Source of the DNA: Nitrosomonas sp.
GTDB lineage: Bacteria > Pseudomonadota > Gammaproteobacteria > Burkholderiales > Nitrosomonadaceae
Length of the DNA: 64,000 bases
Direction: 5' to 3'
Assembly: GCA_016703745.1 (NCBI GenBank)
Contig: JADJBK010000006.1
Coordinates: 2,294,001 to 2,358,000, forward strand
Below the pieces are notes generated by a model. The model did not search any database and was not told where the DNA came from. It was given only the letters and a program-made list of their open reading frames with translations. Positions 61,704 through 64,000 of the stretch are shown here, in pieces. Positions within the stretch are counted from its first letter, which is position 1. Every line of letters starts with the position of its first letter. The position numbers were made by a program, and so were the translations under genes.

Positions 61704-62903
61704 ATGAAGCTCACAGATACAACAATCAAGGCAGCAAAGCCCAAAGAGAAAGCCTACAAGTTATCCGATGGTGGCGGGCTTCTATTACTGGTTCAGCCAA
61801 ACAGCTCCAAATGGTGGCGGTATCGTTACCGGTTCAACGGTAAGGAAAAGTCTATCTCTCTTGGCGTGTATCCGGGGGTTACCCTCAAAAAAGCACGGGA
61901 TCTGCGGGTAACTGCCAGCGATTTACTCAAGCAGGGTATTGATCCCTCAAGGCATCGCCAGGAACAAAAGCAAATTGCGGCAATAGCGGCAGGGAACAGC
62001 TTTGAAACAGTTGCCCGTCTTTGGTGGAATCACTGGAAGCACAACAAGACCGAACGACACGCAAACTACACAATACGGCGATTGGAAGCGGACATCTTCC
62101 CTGCCCTTGGTCGCGAGCCAGTCAATGAAATATCTATCCATACCCTGCTATCTGCGGTCAAGAAGATTGAGACACGCGGCGCGGTGGATATCGCCAAACG
62201 CGCATTAACCACTTGCGGGCAGGTATTCCGCTACGCCATAGTGAATGGATTGGCAGAACGCAACCCGGCGGCAGATATTAAACCGGAGGACGCACTAAAG
62301 CCCACCAAAAAGAAGAACCACGCACGGCTTGATGAAAAAGACCTTCCTGAATTACTCCAAAAGATTGACGCATACGACGGACAGCTATTGACTAGACTGG
62401 CGTTGAAGTTAATGGCGTTAACATTCGTAAGAACCAGCGAGCTGATTGGCGCACGGTGGGAGGAATTCAACCTTGACTTGAAACAGTGGCGCATACCCGC
62501 AAGCCGCATGAGAATGAAGACACAACACATTGTGCCGTTGTCCACGCAGGCCATAGAGGCCATAGAAGACATTAAATCGCTGAGGGTGGATGATGCCTTG
62601 TTGTTTCCCAGTGAACGCCGTGACGGGAAGCTTATGAGCAATAATACTATTCTTTACGCCCTGTATCGCATGGGCTATCACTCGCGCATGACAGGGCACG
62701 GGTTCCGTGATATGGCTTCGACCATCCTTCATGAACGCGGATACAACCATGATCATATTGAATTACAACTGGCGCATAGCCCAAGGAACGCCGTAAGCGC
62801 GGCATATAACCATGCGCTGCATTTGGAACCACGTGCGAAGATGATGCAGGACTGGGCGGATTATCTGGATACTGCTAGGGGTGGGTATATGATCTTCCGG
62901 TGA
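61704..62903 (+). CDS. P4-type tyrosine recombinase (integrase)
   Basis: A 399-aa integrase with a DUF4102 N-terminus (LTDTTIKAAKPKEKAYKLSD and LGVYPGVTLKKARD), a core SAM-like domain and catalytic residues: Arg in FVRTSELIGARW, His and Arg in MTGHGFRDMAST, and Tyr in SAAYNHALH. Family members insert islands into tRNA 3' ends, matching the adjacent tRNA-Ser. It looks intact. Confidence 0.93.
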   Translation: MKLTDTTIKAAKPKEKAYKLSDGGGLLLLVQPNSSKWWRYRYRFNGKEKSISLGVYPGVTLKKARDLRVTASDLLKQGIDPSRHRQEQKQIAAIAAGNSFETVARLWWNHWKHNKTERHANYTIRRLEADIFPALGREPVNEISIHTLLSAVKKIETRGAVDIAKRALTTCGQVFRYAIVNGLAERNPAADIKPEDALKPTKKKNHARLDEKDLPELLQKIDAYDGQLLTRLALKLMALTFVRTSELIGARWEEFNLDLKQWRIPASRMRMKTQHIVPLSTQAIEAIEDIKSLRVDDALLFPSERRDGKLMSNNTILYALYRMGYHSRMTGHGFRDMASTILHERGYNHDHIELQLAHSPRNAVSAAYNHALHLEPRAKMMQDWADYLDTARGGYMIFR

Positions 62904-63019
62904 GGGTTTACCAATATGTTTAGTCAATACTTTTATTGATGCCCGTTCAGGGCTTATATATTGGCGTGTGGTGGTGTTTTGAGTGCTCCAGATTAGTTGG
63001 TTGCTAATTCGGAGGTTGC

Positions 63020-63142
63020 ATGAAACAGAAAAATCTAGAACCGGCAGTTTTACCATATACCGGAAAGAGCCGGTTTTCACAGTTCAAGCAGTTTTCCCCT
63101 GTCAGCCGGGGGACGTTCAGATGGATCAGAGATTTACGATAG
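63020..63142 (+). pseudogene. AlpA-like regulator, truncated
   Basis: An ATG with GGAGG five bases upstream opens a 40-codon frame: MKQKNLEPAVLPYTGKSRFS, then SQFKQFSPVSRGTFR. The start resembles AlpA-type island regulators/excisionases (LPYxGKSRW, PVSREKFR). After residue about 34 the similarity stops and an IS3 orfA fragment begins, so it is truncated. The stop at 63140-63142 belongs to the fused tail. Confidence 0.5.
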
Positions 63143-63244
63143 CAGAAGCTGCCAGGAGTCTGGAAATCAGGGCTAACATGCTTGGGCGATGGATCAAGGA
63201 GAGCGAGGCGGATAATAATAGCCAGACATTCCAGGGTAATGGGA
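63121..63244 (+). pseudogene. IS3-family OrfA fragment
   Basis: In a frame different from the AlpA-like one, the translation MDQRFTIAEAARSLEIRANM, LGRWIKESEA and FQGNGKL matches the middle of an IS3 OrfA (helix-turn-helix then RGNGKLT). Both ends are missing: the left end is fused with the AlpA-like gene, and the right is cut by the IS21 fragment. Confidence 0.65.
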
Positions 63245-63370
63245 AACTATCATCGAAATCGACAGTGAAAGTTATGGGAGGAAAAACCAGAAAAAATCAT
63301 GAAGTAGCTAATAAACTCAACCGGCCATCATAATTATCGTCAAAGCGGCCAAGATAATTGACGCGAGACA
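63245..63370 (+). mobile_element. IS21 terminal fragment matching the left-edge element
   Basis: This 126-bp stretch is the reverse complement of 1020-1146 with about two differences in the aligned stretch. It holds the istB C-terminus (IEIDSESYGRKNQKKS and stop) and the tandem terminal repeats, ending in CGCGAGACA. At the other end the copy is lost, so this is a solo fragment or remnant of a deletion. Confidence 0.8.
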
Positions 63371-63385
63371 GGGTGAGCTTGCGAA

Positions 63386-63416
63386 CCCCAACACCAGCAG
63401 CTGGGGGCAGTTTTTT
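63386..63416 (+). terminator. Possible terminator
   Basis: A short CCCCA/TGGGG stem with an 11-base loop, followed by CAG and six T. The stem is only five bases, so this is weak. Confidence 0.3.
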
Positions 63417-63531
63417 GTTATCCGAAATTTATCAACCTGCGTAGGGCGATCACCTGCTCTCCTGGAGATAAGTCATGTCGTGATGGATCGTGGTATATTT
63501 GGTGTGTGGATAATACACTGAGAAAATAGCG

Positions 63532-64000
63532 ATGGCACTGGCACAGGAAGATATTGCGCAGATACAGGACATGATCCAGAATCTGATCGCAGAAACTCTG
63601 CGTGCACAGCCGGAGTTTAGCCATAACAACGTTCGTTATGAGCTGGAGCTGCGGGAGCGGATTGTTCGCGTGGAAGAGGAGCTGAGACACCAGCGTGAGT
63701 TGCTGCTGGAAGGATTCAGGCGGATGGATAAGCGTTTTGAGGAGATCGATCACCGCTTTGAGATAATCGATAGCCGCTTTGAGGCGATCGACCGTCGTTT
63801 TGAGACGATCGACCGTCGCTTTGAGGCGTTACAGATCAGCATGGATAAGCGTTTCGAAATGATGCAGATCAGCATGGATAAGCGTTTCGAAATGATGCAG
63901 ATCAGTATGGATAAGCGTTTTGAAGTGATAGACGAGCGCTTCGAAATGATAGACAAACGCTTCGAAATGATGGACAAGCGCTTCGAAACGATAGACAAAC
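63532..64000 (+). CDS. Coiled-coil heptad-repeat protein (3' end outside window)
   Basis: An ATG-initiated frame runs to the window end without a stop, at least 156 codons. After a start MALAQEDIAQIQDMIQNLIA the protein turns into tandem heptads such as MDKRFEM, IDRRFET, IDKRFEM, each with Arg-Phe-Glu in fixed positions. The DNA repeats every 21 bases. It is probably a long parallel coiled coil. It has no obvious family match to me; in the island it could be a structural or tail-fibre-like protein. A reading frame on the opposite strand (63998-63750) is a shadow of the repeats. Confidence 0.7.
   Translation, partial: MALAQEDIAQIQDMIQNLIAETLRAQPEFSHNNVRYELELRERIVRVEEELRHQRELLLEGFRRMDKRFEEIDHRFEIIDSRFEAIDRRFETIDRRFEALQISMDKRFEMMQISMDKRFEMMQISMDKRFEVIDERFEMIDKRFEMMDKRFETIDK
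63721..64000 (+). repeat. 21-bp tandem repeat array in the coding sequence
   Basis: About thirteen imperfect 21-bp units (like ATGGATAAGCGTTTTGAG plus three more bases) that encode heptads. Some units are near-identical (QISMDKRFEMM twice in a row), suggesting recent expansion by recombination or slippage. Confidence 0.8.

Larger units (their letters stand above)
61520..64000 (+). mobile_element. Start of a genomic island at tRNA-Ser
   Basis: The 3' end of tRNA-Ser(GCU) is followed by a P4-type tyrosine integrase, a truncated AlpA-like gene, IS3 and IS21 fragments and a repeat-built gene. The right end is outside the window, so the island length and the second att copy cannot be seen. Confidence 0.7.

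Noticed and set aside
63750..63998. An 82-codon minus-strand frame made of repeated SKRLSI units
   Set aside because: It is the mirror of the 21-bp repeats whose plus-strand frame has a normal start and heptads.
1..64000. CRISPR arrays, rRNA and complete prophage
   Set aside because: No spacer-repeat array, no rRNA sequence, and only an integrase plus fragments were seen.

Overview
The window looks like a betaproteobacterial chromosome, most probably Nitrosomonas or a close ammonia-oxidising relative. The evidence is the rpsF-priB-rpsR-rplI-dnaB block, a CADD-type protein with all metal ligands (its N. europaea homologue is known for pABA supply), an XrtA/PEP-CTERM-associated gene set, bacterioferritin with its ferredoxin, and a split Mrp antiporter. 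This is inferred from gene content and protein similarity by eye; no rRNA is present.

Left edge (1-3.6 kb) is insertion-sequence debris. The tail of an IS3-family element abuts a truncated GST-like gene, which is split by a complete IS21-family element (1020-3424). A 6-bp target duplication flanks that element, and removing it restores the reading frame. The IS21 element carries istA and istB fused in one frame.

3.6-19 kb: a two-component pair whose soluble sensor has a duplicated input domain; acyl-CoA ligase plus FadE; an AI-2E family permease; a rightward run of hydrolase-OsmC, SDR, methyltransferase, and a three-gene GtrB/GtrA/membrane-transferase cassette for surface glycan modification. 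17.8-23 kb: dnaB, rplI, rpsR, priB, rpsF, nrdR, glyA.

23-34 kb: CADD-type pABA synthase, XrtA-type glycosyltransferase, ComEA-like protein, LemA with a GIDE/EF-hand membrane protein, a zinc-ribbon/Sel1 protein, bfr-bfd with a Fur-box-like site, a degenerate EAL protein, and purC. 34-39.5 kb (leftward): a run of LuxI-like acyltransferase, PstS-like periplasmic protein, porin-like barrel and CHASE/PAS-GGDEF-EAL protein, which looks like an envelope-to-c-di-GMP signalling module. 39.8-46.1 kb: XrtA-associated asparagine-synthetase-like protein (lacking Cys2), PLP decarboxylase, acyl-CoA ligase and PrsR regulator.

46.2-52 kb (leftward): FAD oxidoreductase, SRPBCC protein, short LOV photoreceptor, DUF1499 protein, penicillin-acylase-type hydrolase and a haem-c protein. 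52.1-59.2 kb: a nine-gene Mrp-type cation/proton antiporter operon with mrpA split into pieces and one antiporter-like subunit missing its key glutamate. 59.4-61.4 kb: lipoprotein with a peptidoglycan-binding domain, and lysC.

Right edge (61.4-64 kb): tRNA-Ser(GCU) followed by a P4-type integrase marks the start of a genomic island. Inside it are a truncated AlpA-like regulator, an IS3 orfA fragment, a 126-bp terminal fragment of the same IS21 element seen at the left edge, and the start of a coiled-coil gene built of 21-bp (heptad) repeats that runs off the window.
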